A stretch of DNA of 64,000 bases from Psychromonas sp. CNPT3 (GCF_000153405.2 NC_020802.1:2561883-2625882), one strand, 5' to 3'; positions 38,941 to 48,184 are shown, counted from the stretch's first letter. Numbers and translations: made by a program. Notes: generated from the sequence alone by a model not told the origin.

Positions 38941-39209
38941 TGTCACGCACTGTATATTGTACTTACTTAAAAAAAGAAGCTCCTGGTCTTACCTATCAGT
39001 TGATCCCAGGTGAGCTTGGAAAACGTATTTTTGATAATATTAGCCAAGAAGCTTGGACACAATGGCAGAAAAAACAGACCATGTTGATCAATGAAGGCAA
39101 ACTAAATATGATGCAAGCTAGCGATCGAAAAATAATAGAAGACGCTATGGTCGGTTACTTGTTTGAAAATAAAAGTGTACACATTGAAGGTTTTAGCGAA
39201 GAATCTTAA
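38940..39209 (+). CDS. yggX: Fe(2+)-trafficking protein YggX
   Basis: Small cytosolic protein linked in enterics to protection of iron-sulphur enzymes from oxidative damage, co-expressed with mutY. The 89-residue protein starts [17 protein letters not shown], with the conserved Cys7, and keeps [13 protein letters not shown] and [11 protein letters not shown]. It overlaps mutY by one base. Confidence 0.96.
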   Translation: MSRTVYCTYLKKEAPGLTYQLIPGELGKRIFDNISQEAWTQWQKKQTMLINEGKLNMMQASDRKIIEDAMVGYLFENKSVHIEGFSEES

Positions 39210-39289
39210 CCTCATGTTCACAAATGAGCCGGATCCTGCTCAATGTATAAGCGAACGCGTTAAAAACAAAAGAAAAGTACAAAAATAGG

Positions 39290-39318
39290 TTGACGATTGA
39301 CACTAAAATCGATTTAAT
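39290..39318 (+). promoter_or_regulatory. Promoter of the Phe-Thr-Phe tRNA operon
   Basis: TTGACG (39290-39295) and TTTAAT (39313-39318) are 17 bp apart, followed by a GC-rich discriminator ACGCCTCG as in stable-RNA promoters. The first tRNA begins 29 bp downstream. Confidence 0.75.
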
Positions 39319-39347
39319 ACGCCTCGTTCCCAGAACAAAGCAACAAC

Positions 39348-39423
39348 GCTTCGTTAGCTCAGTCGGTAGAGCAGAGGATTGAAAATCCTCGTGTCCTTGG
39401 TTCAATTCCGAGACGAAGCACCA
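39348..39423 (+). tRNA. tRNA-Phe (GAA), copy 1
   Basis: A 76-nt cloverleaf with encoded CCA. The acceptor arms GCTTCGT and ACGAAGC pair, the anticodon loop is TTGAAAA with GAA, and the T arm is GGTTCAATTCC. The sequence closely follows E. coli tRNA-Phe outside the acceptor stem. Confidence 0.98.
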
Positions 39424-39480
39424 TATTTTTGTTTGTTGAATATTCTTCAGCAAGCGGTGCAAATGCACACGTTTTCGTGT

Positions 39481-39556
<76 letters not shown>

Positions 39557-39586
39557 TTATCAACGCATCTTAGATGCTATATTTTT

Positions 39587-39662
39587 GCTTCGTTAGCTCA
39601 GTCGGTAGAGCAGAGGATTGAAAATCCTCGTGTCCTTGGTTCAATTCCGAGACGAAGCACCA
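39587..39662 (+). tRNA. tRNA-Phe (GAA), copy 2
   Basis: Identical over all 76 nt to the copy at 39348-39423, so the operon order is Phe-Thr-Phe. The second copy directly precedes the operon terminator. Confidence 0.98.
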
Positions 39663-39667
39663 TTATT

Positions 39668-39703
39668 AAACCCCTAGATAGGTTCTATCTAGGGGTTTTT
39701 TAT
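39668..39703 (+). terminator. Terminator of the Phe-Thr-Phe tRNA operon
   Basis: AACCCCTAGATA (39669-39680) pairs perfectly with TATCTAGGGGTT (39686-39697) around a 5-nt loop, followed by a T run. Confidence 0.93.
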
Positions 39704-39836
39704 TACCCCTAAAAAACATTCATAACCCATTATTGAATGAGCCATATTTTCATCTGTATTTCCTCTGTCTACATAGCCCTTTCGTAAATAATAAAAAAAA
39801 GCTAAACTAACGTATTCCTTGCTCTCGAGTGTATGC

Positions 39837-40532
39837 ATGCAACATTTATTATCACGTAAAAAACAGCCCCCTAAAGATAATTTTTTCTACCTGTTATGCA
39901 GCTTACTTTTTTTATTATTATCTAGTGCGATTGTTGCACAATTTGCTTTGCGATCTTTATTAGGCCAGTCTTTAGTCATGGCCTTTACGGTGATCAGTAT
40001 GGGCATTGGTGTATGGAGTTTACGCTCTAATAAAGGGCTATTTAATGGCGCGATTGCTTTGACTTTGATCTGCGCGTTATTTAGTAGCGTGGTGATTTTT
40101 TTAGATCGTGCTAACTTATCCTTTTTACTGCTTTTCTTTATGCTATTTTTCTTTTTACTCACACTTAAACTTGCGACTGAGCAGGCCCTTTTTGCGGGTA
40201 AAATTACTTACAATAGTATTGTTGGATCTATTTGTATTTTTTTATTACTAGGACTAATTTGGGTGATCCTTTATCTACTCGTCAATGAATTTAGCGAAAA
40301 TGCATTTTTAGGGCTGAACTTCCATACTTGGCAAGAGAACTTTCCCGATCTTATCTATTTTAGCTTTATTACGCTTACTACCAGTGGCTTTGGCGACATT
40401 TTGGCAATAAGTCCCATTGCTCGGTTTCTTGTCTATCTAGAATGCATTGTGGGCGTTTTTTATATGGCGATTGTTGTCGCGAGCTTGATCGGCTCATCTC
40501 TTAATACGCATAAAGCACGGCGCAGTCTTTAA
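39837..40532 (+). CDS. Potassium-channel-like membrane protein
   Basis: About 231 residues if started at the ATG at 39837; a TTG at 39819 would add six. Four or five hydrophobic segments precede a basic linker. They are followed by a segment near residue 130-150, a pore loop with the filter-like motif TTSGFGDI, and a final membrane helix. This is the two-helix pore-domain pattern of K+ channels, with SGFGD in place of the usual VGYGD. No cytoplasmic RCK or nucleotide-binding domain is present, so any gate is not visible. The stop overlaps the start of the SAM decarboxylase gene by one base, implying coupled translation. Confidence 0.82.
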   Translation: MQHLLSRKKQPPKDNFFYLLCSLLFLLLSSAIVAQFALRSLLGQSLVMAFTVISMGIGVWSLRSNKGLFNGAIALTLICALFSSVVIFLDRANLSFLLLFFMLFFFLLTLKLATEQALFAGKITYNSIVGSICIFLLLGLIWVILYLLVNEFSENAFLGLNFHTWQENFPDLIYFSFITLTTSGFGDILAISPIARFLVYLECIVGVFYMAIVVASLIGSSLNTHKARRSL

Positions 40533-41335
40533 TGTTTTATGAAGGACGCGAGAAACGCTTAGAAATTATAACGCAAGGGATTAATTTACTGGATTTTCCG
40601 GTGGACTTTTGGCATGCAATGGTTCAACAAGCTGGCGCTTGTATTCTTGGTGAGATAAAAGAAAACAATATCAAAGCGTTTATTTTATCTGAGTCGAGCC
40701 TATTTATTTGGGAAAATAAACTACTGCTGATCACCTGTGGTACGACACATTTATTAGAAGCTGCTGTTTATTTCAAAAAAACAGCCCCTAAAAACAGTAT
40801 TAAAGCATTACATTTTCAGCGTCATCAAGCGAATAAGCCAGATGCACAAAAAAGCACATTTACAGAGGATTGTGCCATATTACAAACGCTATCTCCGGGT
40901 AACACTCTGCACTGGCAAGATGATTACCAAGGCGACATTTTCAGATCTAATACTTATCAACCTTACAATGCAACAACCGCGATACTCATGCTCAATACGC
41001 TTAGTAGCCCCTTTGCGACGCGCTTACAAAATAACAGCGTCAGTAGTGACGAGATTGAGCAACATTTAGATATTAAGCGTTGCTTTAAGGACTTTCATAT
41101 ACATCAGCATAGCTTCCAGCCTAAAGGCTACTCTATTAATGGCATCTGTGGTGAAGGCTATTTTACATTGCACCTTAGCCCTGAAAGTATTGCCAGCTAT
41201 TTAAGTTTTGAAAGTAATTTAAAGAGCGAGATATATCGCCCTTTTATGCAACACTTACGCCAGCTTTTTAACCCTCAAAAAGCCTATTTAATGTCTTTTG
41301 ATAATAGTGATGTTTGCCTTAAGGTTTTAAAATAA
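40532..41335 (+). CDS. speD: S-adenosylmethionine decarboxylase proenzyme, eukaryotic-type
   Basis: Makes decarboxylated SAM, the aminopropyl donor for spermidine. The 267-residue protein aligns with the eukaryotic rather than the E. coli form. FYEGREKRLEI matches the FFEGTEKLLEV start. LSESS (52-56) gives the self-cleavage site, with Ser55 becoming pyruvoyl. CGTT contains Cys69 (human Cys82). GYSING and FTLHLSPE give Ser201, His214 and Glu218 (human Ser229, His243 and Glu247), and Phe195 matches Phe223. All processing and catalytic residues I can check are kept. No spermidine synthase lies nearby. The 3' end overlaps the convergent SIMPL gene by 17 bp. Confidence 0.88.
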   Translation: MFYEGREKRLEIITQGINLLDFPVDFWHAMVQQAGACILGEIKENNIKAFILSESSLFIWENKLLLITCGTTHLLEAAVYFKKTAPKNSIKALHFQRHQANKPDAQKSTFTEDCAILQTLSPGNTLHWQDDYQGDIFRSNTYQPYNATTAILMLNTLSSPFATRLQNNSVSSDEIEQHLDIKRCFKDFHIHQHSFQPKGYSINGICGEGYFTLHLSPESIASYLSFESNLKSEIYRPFMQHLRQLFNPQKAYLMSFDNSDVCLKVLK

Positions 41336-42002
41336 AACGCACACTGACCCGATCTGTTATCTTTATTTTTTTAGGCGCTACATTAACGACATTGCTTTTC
41401 ATCGACATTGCCATGGATCTAAAAATCACCGGTCTAGCCTCATTATTCTGGTAATTAATCGAGTATATTTTTCCTAACTTAGCATGATATAAGCTCGCCA
41501 GATCAGCCGCTTTTTGTTGCGAGTCTAACACTGCCATTTTACGTACTTTCATCCGCCATTTATGTGTATCTTGCAAACCATACTGCAATGTTGAAATCGA
41601 ATCTATATTCGATTTTAATACGCTATCAATAAACAGATTCACCTTGTTAATATCGCTTAAGCGATAACTTAACTCATGACTCACCCGTACACCCACTAAT
41701 CTTTTCTTATCTTGTGAATACTCATATTCTGGCGTACTACGTTGACTTAAACTCATTAATAACGCGGGAGAAAACCCGGCTTTTTTTAAGTTTTTAACTA
41801 ATAAAGAGACTTTTTGATCGGTTTTTTGTTTTGCTAGCAAAGCGCTTTTATTCATAACATTTGCATTGAAATTTATGACAACTTGATCAGCTTCAACTTC
41901 TAATACCGCATTACCTGATACCGAAATATTCGCGATATCTGCCATAGAATTTGCCGAAGTGCTCAAAGACAGAAATATAAAACTTAATAATAAATAACGC
42001 AT
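41319..42002 (-). CDS. Periplasmic SIMPL (DUF541/YggE-type) protein
   Basis: A 227-residue exported protein with a signal peptide over residues 1-20 (cut near SANSMA). The mature part opens ISVSGNAVLEVEADQVVINF, the usual SIMPL start, and ends with the family pattern of paired strands (KKIKITDRVSVRFIL). Family members have been linked to oxidative-stress tolerance in E. coli, but the biochemical role is unclear. It lies downstream of fbaA with a terminator between. Confidence 0.85.
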   Translation of the reverse strand: MRYLLLSFIFLSLSTSANSMADIANISVSGNAVLEVEADQVVINFNANVMNKSALLAKQKTDQKVSLLVKNLKKAGFSPALLMSLSQRSTPEYEYSQDKKRLVGVRVSHELSYRLSDINKVNLFIDSVLKSNIDSISTLQYGLQDTHKWRMKVRKMAVLDSQQKAADLASLYHAKLGKIYSINYQNNEARPVIFRSMAMSMKSNVVNVAPKKIKITDRVSVRFILKP

Positions 42003-42054
42003 AAGGGCTCCTTTTGTGTGTGATCCCCATCTTAGTACATTTTATTTTACAAGC

Positions 42055-42085
42055 AAAAAAAAACCTGCTAAATAGCAGGCTTTTA
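42055..42085 (-). terminator. Terminator after fbaA
   Basis: CCTGCT (42064-42069) and AGCAGG (42074-42079) form the core stem around AAAT, extended by flanking A-T pairs. On the minus strand a run of nine T follows. Confidence 0.87.
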
Positions 42086-42106
42086 TTAATTTAAGAGAAA
42101 CTTAAA

Positions 42107-43183
42107 TTATAGTACGTCGATAGCGTTAAGATCAGCAAATGCTTTCTCTAGACGCGCAACCATAGACGCTTGACCAGCACGTAACCATACACGTGGATCA
42201 TAGTATTTCTTGTTTGGTGCATCAACGCCAGTAGGGTTACCAATTTGACCTTGTAAGAATTCACGATTAGCCGCTTCATAAACACGGATACCATCCCAAC
42301 AAGCCCACTGTGTATCTGTATCAATGTTCATTTTGATAACACCGTAACCGATAGACTCTTTGATTTCAGCTTCAGATGAACCAGAACCACCGTGGAATAC
42401 AAAGTTAAGAGAATTAACTTCAAGACCATGCTTTTCAGAAACGAATTTTTGAGAATCACGTAAAATCGTTGGTGTTAATTTAACATTACCTGGCTTGTAT
42501 ACGCCATGTACGTTACCAAAAGATGCTGCAATAGTGAAACGTGGGCTGATTTTAGATAATTCAACATATGCATAATCAACTTCAGATGGTTGAGTGTAAA
42601 GTAAAGACTCATCCATATCAGAGTTATCAACACCGTCTTCTTCACCACCAGTACAACCTAGTTCAATTTCTAGTGTCATACCCATTTTAGCCATACGTGC
42701 TAAATATTTACCACAAATCGCGATGTTTTCTTCTAGAGGCTCTTCAGAAAGATCGATCATGTGTGAAGAGAAAAGAGGTTTACCCGTTTCTGCAAAATGT
42801 GCTTCAGAAGCAGTAAGTAGCCCGTCAATCCAAGGCAGTAATTTTTTAGCTGCGTGATCAGTATGTAGAATAACCGGTACACCGTAAGCTTCAGCCATTG
42901 CATGAACATGCTTAGCACCAGAAATAGCACCAAGAATAGCAGCTTCTTGACCTTCAAGTTTAAGACCTTTACCTGCATTAAATACAGCGCCACCGTTAGA
43001 GAACTGGATAACAACAGGCGCTTTTACTTTAGCAGCAGCTTCAAGTACCGCATTGATTGAATCAGAACCAACAACATTTACAGCTGGAAGTGCAAATTTA
43101 TGCTCTTTTGCAACTGCAAATACTTTTTGCAGATCATCACCAGTGATAACACCAGGTTTTACAACATCTAAGATCTTAGTCAT
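42107..43183 (-). CDS. fbaA: Fructose-bisphosphate aldolase, class II
   Basis: Zinc-dependent glycolytic and gluconeogenic aldolase. The 358-residue protein matches E. coli FbaA (359). It carries the catalytic Asp and zinc His in ILHTDHAAKK, ELGCTGGEEDG, FGNVHGVYKPGNV and FHGGSGS, and the final NIDTDTQWA block. It follows pgk on the same strand with a hairpin in the 118-bp gap. Confidence 0.97.
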   Translation of the reverse strand: MTKILDVVKPGVITGDDLQKVFAVAKEHKFALPAVNVVGSDSINAVLEAAAKVKAPVVIQFSNGGAVFNAGKGLKLEGQEAAILGAISGAKHVHAMAEAYGVPVILHTDHAAKKLLPWIDGLLTASEAHFAETGKPLFSSHMIDLSEEPLEENIAICGKYLARMAKMGMTLEIELGCTGGEEDGVDNSDMDESLLYTQPSEVDYAYVELSKISPRFTIAASFGNVHGVYKPGNVKLTPTILRDSQKFVSEKHGLEVNSLNFVFHGGSGSSEAEIKESIGYGVIKMNIDTDTQWACWDGIRVYEAANREFLQGQIGNPTGVDAPNKKYYDPRVWLRAGQASMVARLEKAFADLNAIDVL

Positions 43184-43257
43184 GAGATATATCCTATCTA
43201 TTTTAGTTAAATTAAATTTGGTTTAATTTCGCGCGTAGTTTACACAATTACGAAATA

Positions 43258-43290
43258 AAAAACAGGTAAAACGAGGCAACCACCTCGTTT
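43258..43290 (-). terminator. Hairpin between pgk and fbaA
   Basis: AAACGAGG (43269-43276) and CCTCGTTT (43283-43290) pair perfectly around six bases. On the minus strand TACCTG and then six T follow. The offset T run suggests a partial terminator or attenuator that would let some transcripts reach fbaA. Confidence 0.6.
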
Positions 43291-43301
43291 AAAATAATTA
43301 T

Positions 43302-44474
43302 TTAGTCGTTTGCACGTAGCTCTAACATAGCAACTGCGGGTAATTTTTTACCTTCAACGAACTCAAGGAAAGCACCACCACCCGTAGAGATGTATGAAAC
43401 ATCTGCAGTAATGCCAAATTTATCAATAGCAGCTAAAGTATCACCACCGCCAGCAATAGAGAAACCGTCAGAGTCTGCAATAGCTTGTGCAATACCTTGT
43501 GTGCCCGCTTCAAAGTTTTTGAATTCAAAAACGCCGACAGGGCCATTCCAAAGAATTGTTTTTGCGCCTTTAATGATATCTGCCAATACTTTAGTAGAAT
43601 CGGGTCCTAGATCGAAAATCATGTCATCATCTTCTACATCGGCAACATTTTTGATCACAGCTTCTGCATTTTCATCAAACGCTTTTGCACAAGCAACATC
43701 TGTTGCAACTGGAATCGAACATTTTTCCATTAGCTCTTTAGCAATACCCACTAAATCTTTTTCGTAAAGTGATTTACCAACATTGTGGCCTTGAGCTGCA
43801 ATAAATGTATTTGCAATACCGCCACCCACAACCAATTGATCTGCAATTTTAGAAAGCGACTCTAAAACCGTTAATTTAGTAGAAACTTTAGAACCACCCA
43901 CAATCGCAACTAATGGACGCGCAGGGTTATCCATTGCTTTTGCCAACGCTTCAAGTTCACCGGCAAGTAGAGGACCAGCGCAAGCAATAGGTGCAAATAA
44001 ACCAATGCCATTAGTAGATGATTGAGCGCGATGCGCAGTACCAAAAGCATCCATTACATAGATATCACATAAGGCAGCAAGTTGTTTAGATAAGGTTTCA
44101 TCATTTTTCTTTTCGCCTTTATTAAAGCGAACATTTTCAAGAACAACCACTTCACCCGCTTTCAATTCAACACCGTTTAAATAGTCAGTGACTAAACGAA
44201 CAGGTACGTCTAATGCTTCATTTAAGTAATCAACAACAGGTTGTAGAGAAAATGCTGCATTTTCTTGTGCAGAGCCACCTTCAGTTGGGCGACCTAAATG
44301 AGAAGTTATCATCAATTTAGCCCCTTTTTCTAAGGCTAATTTAATTGTCGGGATAGAAGCACGGATACGCGCGTCTGAAGTTACTTTACCGTCTTTAATT
44401 GGTACGTTTAAATCTTGACGAATAAATACACGTTTACCGGCTAAATCTAAATCTAGCATTTTTTTTACTGACAT
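43302..44474 (-). CDS. pgk: Phosphoglycerate kinase
   Basis: Glycolytic enzyme transferring phosphate from 1,3-bisphosphoglycerate to ADP. The 390-residue protein has [11 protein letters not shown] near the start and then [19 protein letters not shown] and the C-terminal nucleotide block [11 protein letters not shown]...[10 protein letters not shown] follow. pgk-fbaA order is as in E. coli. The epd gene that often precedes pgk is absent. AGGA precedes the ATG. Confidence 0.97.
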   Translation of the reverse strand: MSVKKMLDLDLAGKRVFIRQDLNVPIKDGKVTSDARIRASIPTIKLALEKGAKLMITSHLGRPTEGGSAQENAAFSLQPVVDYLNEALDVPVRLVTDYLNGVELKAGEVVVLENVRFNKGEKKNDETLSKQLAALCDIYVMDAFGTAHRAQSSTNGIGLFAPIACAGPLLAGELEALAKAMDNPARPLVAIVGGSKVSTKLTVLESLSKIADQLVVGGGIANTFIAAQGHNVGKSLYEKDLVGIAKELMEKCSIPVATDVACAKAFDENAEAVIKNVADVEDDDMIFDLGPDSTKVLADIIKGAKTILWNGPVGVFEFKNFEAGTQGIAQAIADSDGFSIAGGGDTLAAIDKFGITADVSYISTGGGAFLEFVEGKKLPAVAMLELRAND

Positions 44475-44867
44475 GATGTGTCCTCATTTAATTTTAAAAC
44501 TTTAGAATTCTGAACTGACTATCTGCTTATAATTATGCTGAGCAATGCAATTTTTCCCATTACATCTGTTTACAGTCGACATTATAAACGAAAGTTTTTG
44601 TTACATCGATCACAATAGTCGTAATTTACCTTTTTAATAGGGGGGGGGGATTTGATTTATATCATTTCTAACTGCATTTCTTAAAAAGAATCGGCTATCA
44701 CCTTTAGAATTACTTGCCATACACGCCTAAAAATGTCGTTTTATGGCGCACATATAAAAAATACAACTAACTTTAACTTACAGTTGTTAAATGTTGAACT
44801 AAGATGCATAAAGTTGCCGCTTCGCAATACACAACATTACTCTCAGTAAAACTGGATCTTATATTTA
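44475..44867. other. Divergent promoter region with a G10 tract
   Basis: The 390-bp gap between pgk (minus) and the GGDEF-EAL gene (plus) carries ten consecutive G at 44640-44649, 218 bp before the GGDEF-EAL start and 166 bp from the pgk start. The rest is AT-rich with no gene. Confidence 0.6.
44640..44649 (+). repeat. Homopolymeric G tract (10 G)
   Basis: Ten uninterrupted G in an otherwise AT-rich intergenic region. Such tracts often vary in length by slippage and can alter promoter spacing. Confidence 0.9.
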
Positions 44868-47120
44868 ATGAGCAAGTTTAATCGAAATATCTATTTACTC
44901 TTTTTCTTTATCGCAATCGTTGGCGCTTCGATCATCGTACGCTCTGTTTTTGTTAAAAAACAAGATCTCATTGAAAAATTAAAATACGAGCAACTTTATG
45001 TAAGCTATAATTTTAGCTCTTATCTCGAGTCCATTTTTTCACATTATAATACTACAGTGAATTTACTGAGCACAAAACTGTCCGATACGCCTAAAAATAA
45101 AACGAAAATATTAGAAAAGGCACTCTCTTTGCACCCTTTTTTACTGGCTTTCGCTTTTTTTGATAAACAAGGCGATATCATTGCACAAACGCCGAATATT
45201 CCGCCTCTAAAAGTCAATAAGCAGGACATCCCTTGGTTAAAAATAGCCTTACAACAACAAGAACTATTAATTCGCAAACCTTATTGGCTTAAAGACGAAA
45301 AAAAATGGATAGTCCCCATTTTTAAACGCTTAACCGATGAACAAGGCCATATCTATGGCGTACTCGCAACGGGACTCGATATTGCCTATTTCAGTGATTA
45401 TCATTCCACGGAGAAAATGCTAGGTAATAGCGTACAAATCACCTTAGCGGATAATAATTACCGAATTTTGCGTACCAATATTAGTGAAAATCAATATCCG
45501 CAGTTTTATGGCCAAAGCCTCCCTTCTGTTTTGTTAAAAGTGGCCCAGCGATCACGCGAAAAACATCATATCACGTTAGATGATTTAAAAACCTCAGGGG
45601 CGATTGCTCAACTTGTCGCCGACTATAATGATGATTTTTATGCTTATTCTATTAACTATAATAAAAAATATAATTTATGGATAAATGTCTTTAAAAAGAA
45701 AGGCACAGTCTATGCTGAAATTTATAGCAACGTACTTCATTACAGTGTATTTTACTTTATTATTTTGATTGTTATTTTTGTTTTTTGTCGCTCTCTAATA
45801 ATGTTAGAAAAAAGTAAATTTCAAGCCTTAAATTATGAAGTAGAGCACGATAACTTAACAAATTTATATAGTCGGAAAATGGTGCAATCCTTCACCCGAA
45901 AATTAAAAGATTTACACCAGTCATTCACCTTACTTTATATTGATTTAGATAATTTCAAAGCCATTAACAAGAGTCTTGGTCATGCTTATGGCGATGCACT
46001 GCTCATTGAAGTGAGCAAGCGATTAGAAAGTGATATTGATAATTTATCTTGTACTTTGTGTCGTTATAATGCAGATGAATTTATTGTTTTAATACACAGT
46101 GTCGACTTAGAAAAGGTCACGCAATACACCCAAAATTTATTACTGAAAATAGCACAACCCTATAAAATAAAACACAATACCTTAAGCATTACGGCCTCGA
46201 TTGGTGCAGTAAGGTATCCAAATGATTGCAGTGATATCAACAACTTAGTTATTTACGCTGAAGATTGCATGAGTCTTGCCAAGAAAAATAAAAATGACTA
46301 TCAATTTTTCACAGCAAACATTTACAAGCAATTTATTAAAAAAGTGAAAATAGAGCAAGCCTTGCGTTTTGCACTAAAAAACAATGAAATCAGCCTCGTT
46401 TATCAACCTCAACTTGATACTGATAATAAGGTTCAGGGCGTAGAAGCCTTGGTTCGTTGGCACAGTAAAGAACTCGGGACTATTCCGCCAAGTGATTTTA
46501 TTCCCATCGCTGAAGAAAATAATATGATGCCCTTACTCGGTACTTACATTATGCAGACGGCTATCAAAGAGATTTCCAACTTTCAAAATATTCATAATGT
46601 GGCATTTTCGCTCTCCATCAATGTATCCGTACGCCAATTTATGCAAAGTAATTTTATCGAGACGTTACTGCGAGCTTACCAGCCTTACCGCTCCGATCTA
46701 TTAAGTATTACTATTGAAATCACTGAAAGCTTATTTATTGAAAACTTAGACCACTTAAAAGGTATTTTTAAACAACTTAAAGATCAGCAGATAAAACTTG
46801 CCTTAGATGATTTTGGTACGGGATATTCCTCGCTTAATTTACTACGAGAGATCCCAATTGATGAATTGAAAATAGATAAAAGTTTTGTCGATAACATTAG
46901 CGAAAGTGACAAAGATCAGGCAATGCTTAACAGCATAATTAGCATGGCTAAAAACTTAAATTTAAGCGTGTTAGCCGAAGGCGTCGAGACGCTTGAACAT
47001 GTGCAGATATTAAAAAATCTGCATTGTGACTTATTTCAAGGCTATTATTTTTCTAAGCCCTTAACACTCGAAAATTTAGCCCTTTTCATGACTGATAAAA
47101 CAAACAATAACGCATCTTAG
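44868..47120 (+). CDS. Cache-type sensor with degenerate GGDEF and intact EAL domain
   Basis: A 750-residue membrane protein. Membrane segments lie at ~7-27 and ~288-312, and the periplasmic part between them looks like a Cache sensor (WLKIALQQQELLIRKPYWL). The GGDEF domain (~325-490) has RYNADEF in place of GGDEF and no I-site, so cyclase activity is unlikely. The EAL domain (~495-740) keeps EALVRW, the ITES metal Glu, DDFGTGYSSL, the KIDKSFV lysine and LAEGVET. It should therefore hydrolyse cyclic di-GMP, perhaps with the GGDEF part binding GTP. Its stop lies inside an inverted repeat shared with the convergent mglC end. Confidence 0.9.
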   Translation: MSKFNRNIYLLFFFIAIVGASIIVRSVFVKKQDLIEKLKYEQLYVSYNFSSYLESIFSHYNTTVNLLSTKLSDTPKNKTKILEKALSLHPFLLAFAFFDKQGDIIAQTPNIPPLKVNKQDIPWLKIALQQQELLIRKPYWLKDEKKWIVPIFKRLTDEQGHIYGVLATGLDIAYFSDYHSTEKMLGNSVQITLADNNYRILRTNISENQYPQFYGQSLPSVLLKVAQRSREKHHITLDDLKTSGAIAQLVADYNDDFYAYSINYNKKYNLWINVFKKKGTVYAEIYSNVLHYSVFYFIILIVIFVFCRSLIMLEKSKFQALNYEVEHDNLTNLYSRKMVQSFTRKLKDLHQSFTLLYIDLDNFKAINKSLGHAYGDALLIEVSKRLESDIDNLSCTLCRYNADEFIVLIHSVDLEKVTQYTQNLLLKIAQPYKIKHNTLSITASIGAVRYPNDCSDINNLVIYAEDCMSLAKKNKNDYQFFTANIYKQFIKKVKIEQALRFALKNNEISLVYQPQLDTDNKVQGVEALVRWHSKELGTIPPSDFIPIAEENNMMPLLGTYIMQTAIKEISNFQNIHNVAFSLSINVSVRQFMQSNFIETLLRAYQPYRSDLLSITIEITESLFIENLDHLKGIFKQLKDQQIKLALDDFGTGYSSLNLLREIPIDELKIDKSFVDNISESDKDQAMLNSIISMAKNLNLSVLAEGVETLEHVQILKNLHCDLFQGYYFSKPLTLENLALFMTDKTNNNAS

Positions 47121-47150
47121 ATACTCTAAGTATGCATTATTGTTTATTTA
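47102..47150. terminator. Long hairpin spanning the stop codon between convergent genes
   Basis: Arms of about 19-20 nt (47103-47121 and 47125-47144) pair with only minor mismatches around TAC. The left arm contains the stop codon of the GGDEF-EAL gene (47118-47120). T-rich sequence follows on the plus strand. It probably serves as terminator for that gene and possibly for mglC. Confidence 0.7.
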
Positions 47151-47162
47151 TAAAAATAGTTA

Positions 47163-48173
47163 TTATTTTTTATCTGCATATTTCATTGAATCGAGTGCGA
47201 CCGCAAATATAATAATACTACCCTTAATGATGTACTGCCAATATGGGCTAACACCGATATATGTCATACCATAATTAATAATAGTAAAAATAAGTACCCC
47301 TGTGACGACGCCTATCACGCTACCTACGCCACCGGCAAAAGACACGCCCCCAACCACACAAGCGGCAATGGCATCTAACTCATACATAAAGCCTAAATTG
47401 TTGGTTGCACTGCCGATACGCCCGGCCTCTAACATCCCGCCGAAAGCATAAAAAACACCCGATAAAGCATAAATTTTAAGTAAGGTAATAGGCACATTAA
47501 CACCAGATACTTTAGCCGCTTCTGGATTACCACCAATCGCAAAGATGTTTTTACCAAACACCGTTTTGGTCCATAAAATCCAAACAAACAACATCGCTAG
47601 CGCAGCGTAAAAAACTAAATATGAAAGTCTGAAGTTTCCTATCGTTATAAACCCTTGTGCAAAATTACTAAATCGTTCATCAAAACCGGCAATAGGCGAG
47701 GCGCCCACACTATCAAAATATAAAGAGTTAACACCATAGACGATGATCATCATACCTAAGGTTGCAATAAACGGCGTCACCTTTAAATATGCCACAATAA
47801 TGCCATTAATAAGCCCAATAAATGCGCCCACCATACACACGATCACAATCACCACAATGATTGGCATCTCACCTAAGCCAGGAAACACTTTATTCACATT
47901 ATCCAGAGCTTGCAATAATGTTGCAGATAACACGGCGGCTAATCCCACTTGTCTCCCTGCAGAAAGATCCGTGCCTTGCGTGATAATAAGTCCCGCAACA
48001 CCTAACGCGATAATAATACGCACCGCAGATTGGGTTAAAATATTACTCAAATTACGCAAACTTAAAAAAGACGGCTCTTGAATAACAATAATTGCTAACA
48101 AAATAAATAAAACTAAATAAATGCCACCCTTCTTTACGTACTCTAGTGTGTTTTTCTTGGTAAATAAAACCAT
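47163..48173 (-). CDS. mglC: Galactose/methylgalactoside ABC transporter permease
   Basis: Membrane subunit of the MglBAC importer. The 336-residue protein is hydrophobic. It has GTDLSAGRQVGLAAV and YGVNSLYFD..GASPIAGFD, typical of MglC, and the permease hallmark GGNPEAAKVSGV. AAGGA precedes the ATG. It lies 11 bp downstream of mglA. Confidence 0.95.
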   Translation of the reverse strand: MVLFTKKNTLEYVKKGGIYLVLFILLAIIVIQEPSFLSLRNLSNILTQSAVRIIIALGVAGLIITQGTDLSAGRQVGLAAVLSATLLQALDNVNKVFPGLGEMPIIVVIVIVCMVGAFIGLINGIIVAYLKVTPFIATLGMMIIVYGVNSLYFDSVGASPIAGFDERFSNFAQGFITIGNFRLSYLVFYAALAMLFVWILWTKTVFGKNIFAIGGNPEAAKVSGVNVPITLLKIYALSGVFYAFGGMLEAGRIGSATNNLGFMYELDAIAACVVGGVSFAGGVGSVIGVVTGVLIFTIINYGMTYIGVSPYWQYIIKGSIIIFAVALDSMKYADKK

Positions 48174-48184
48174 TACATATATCC

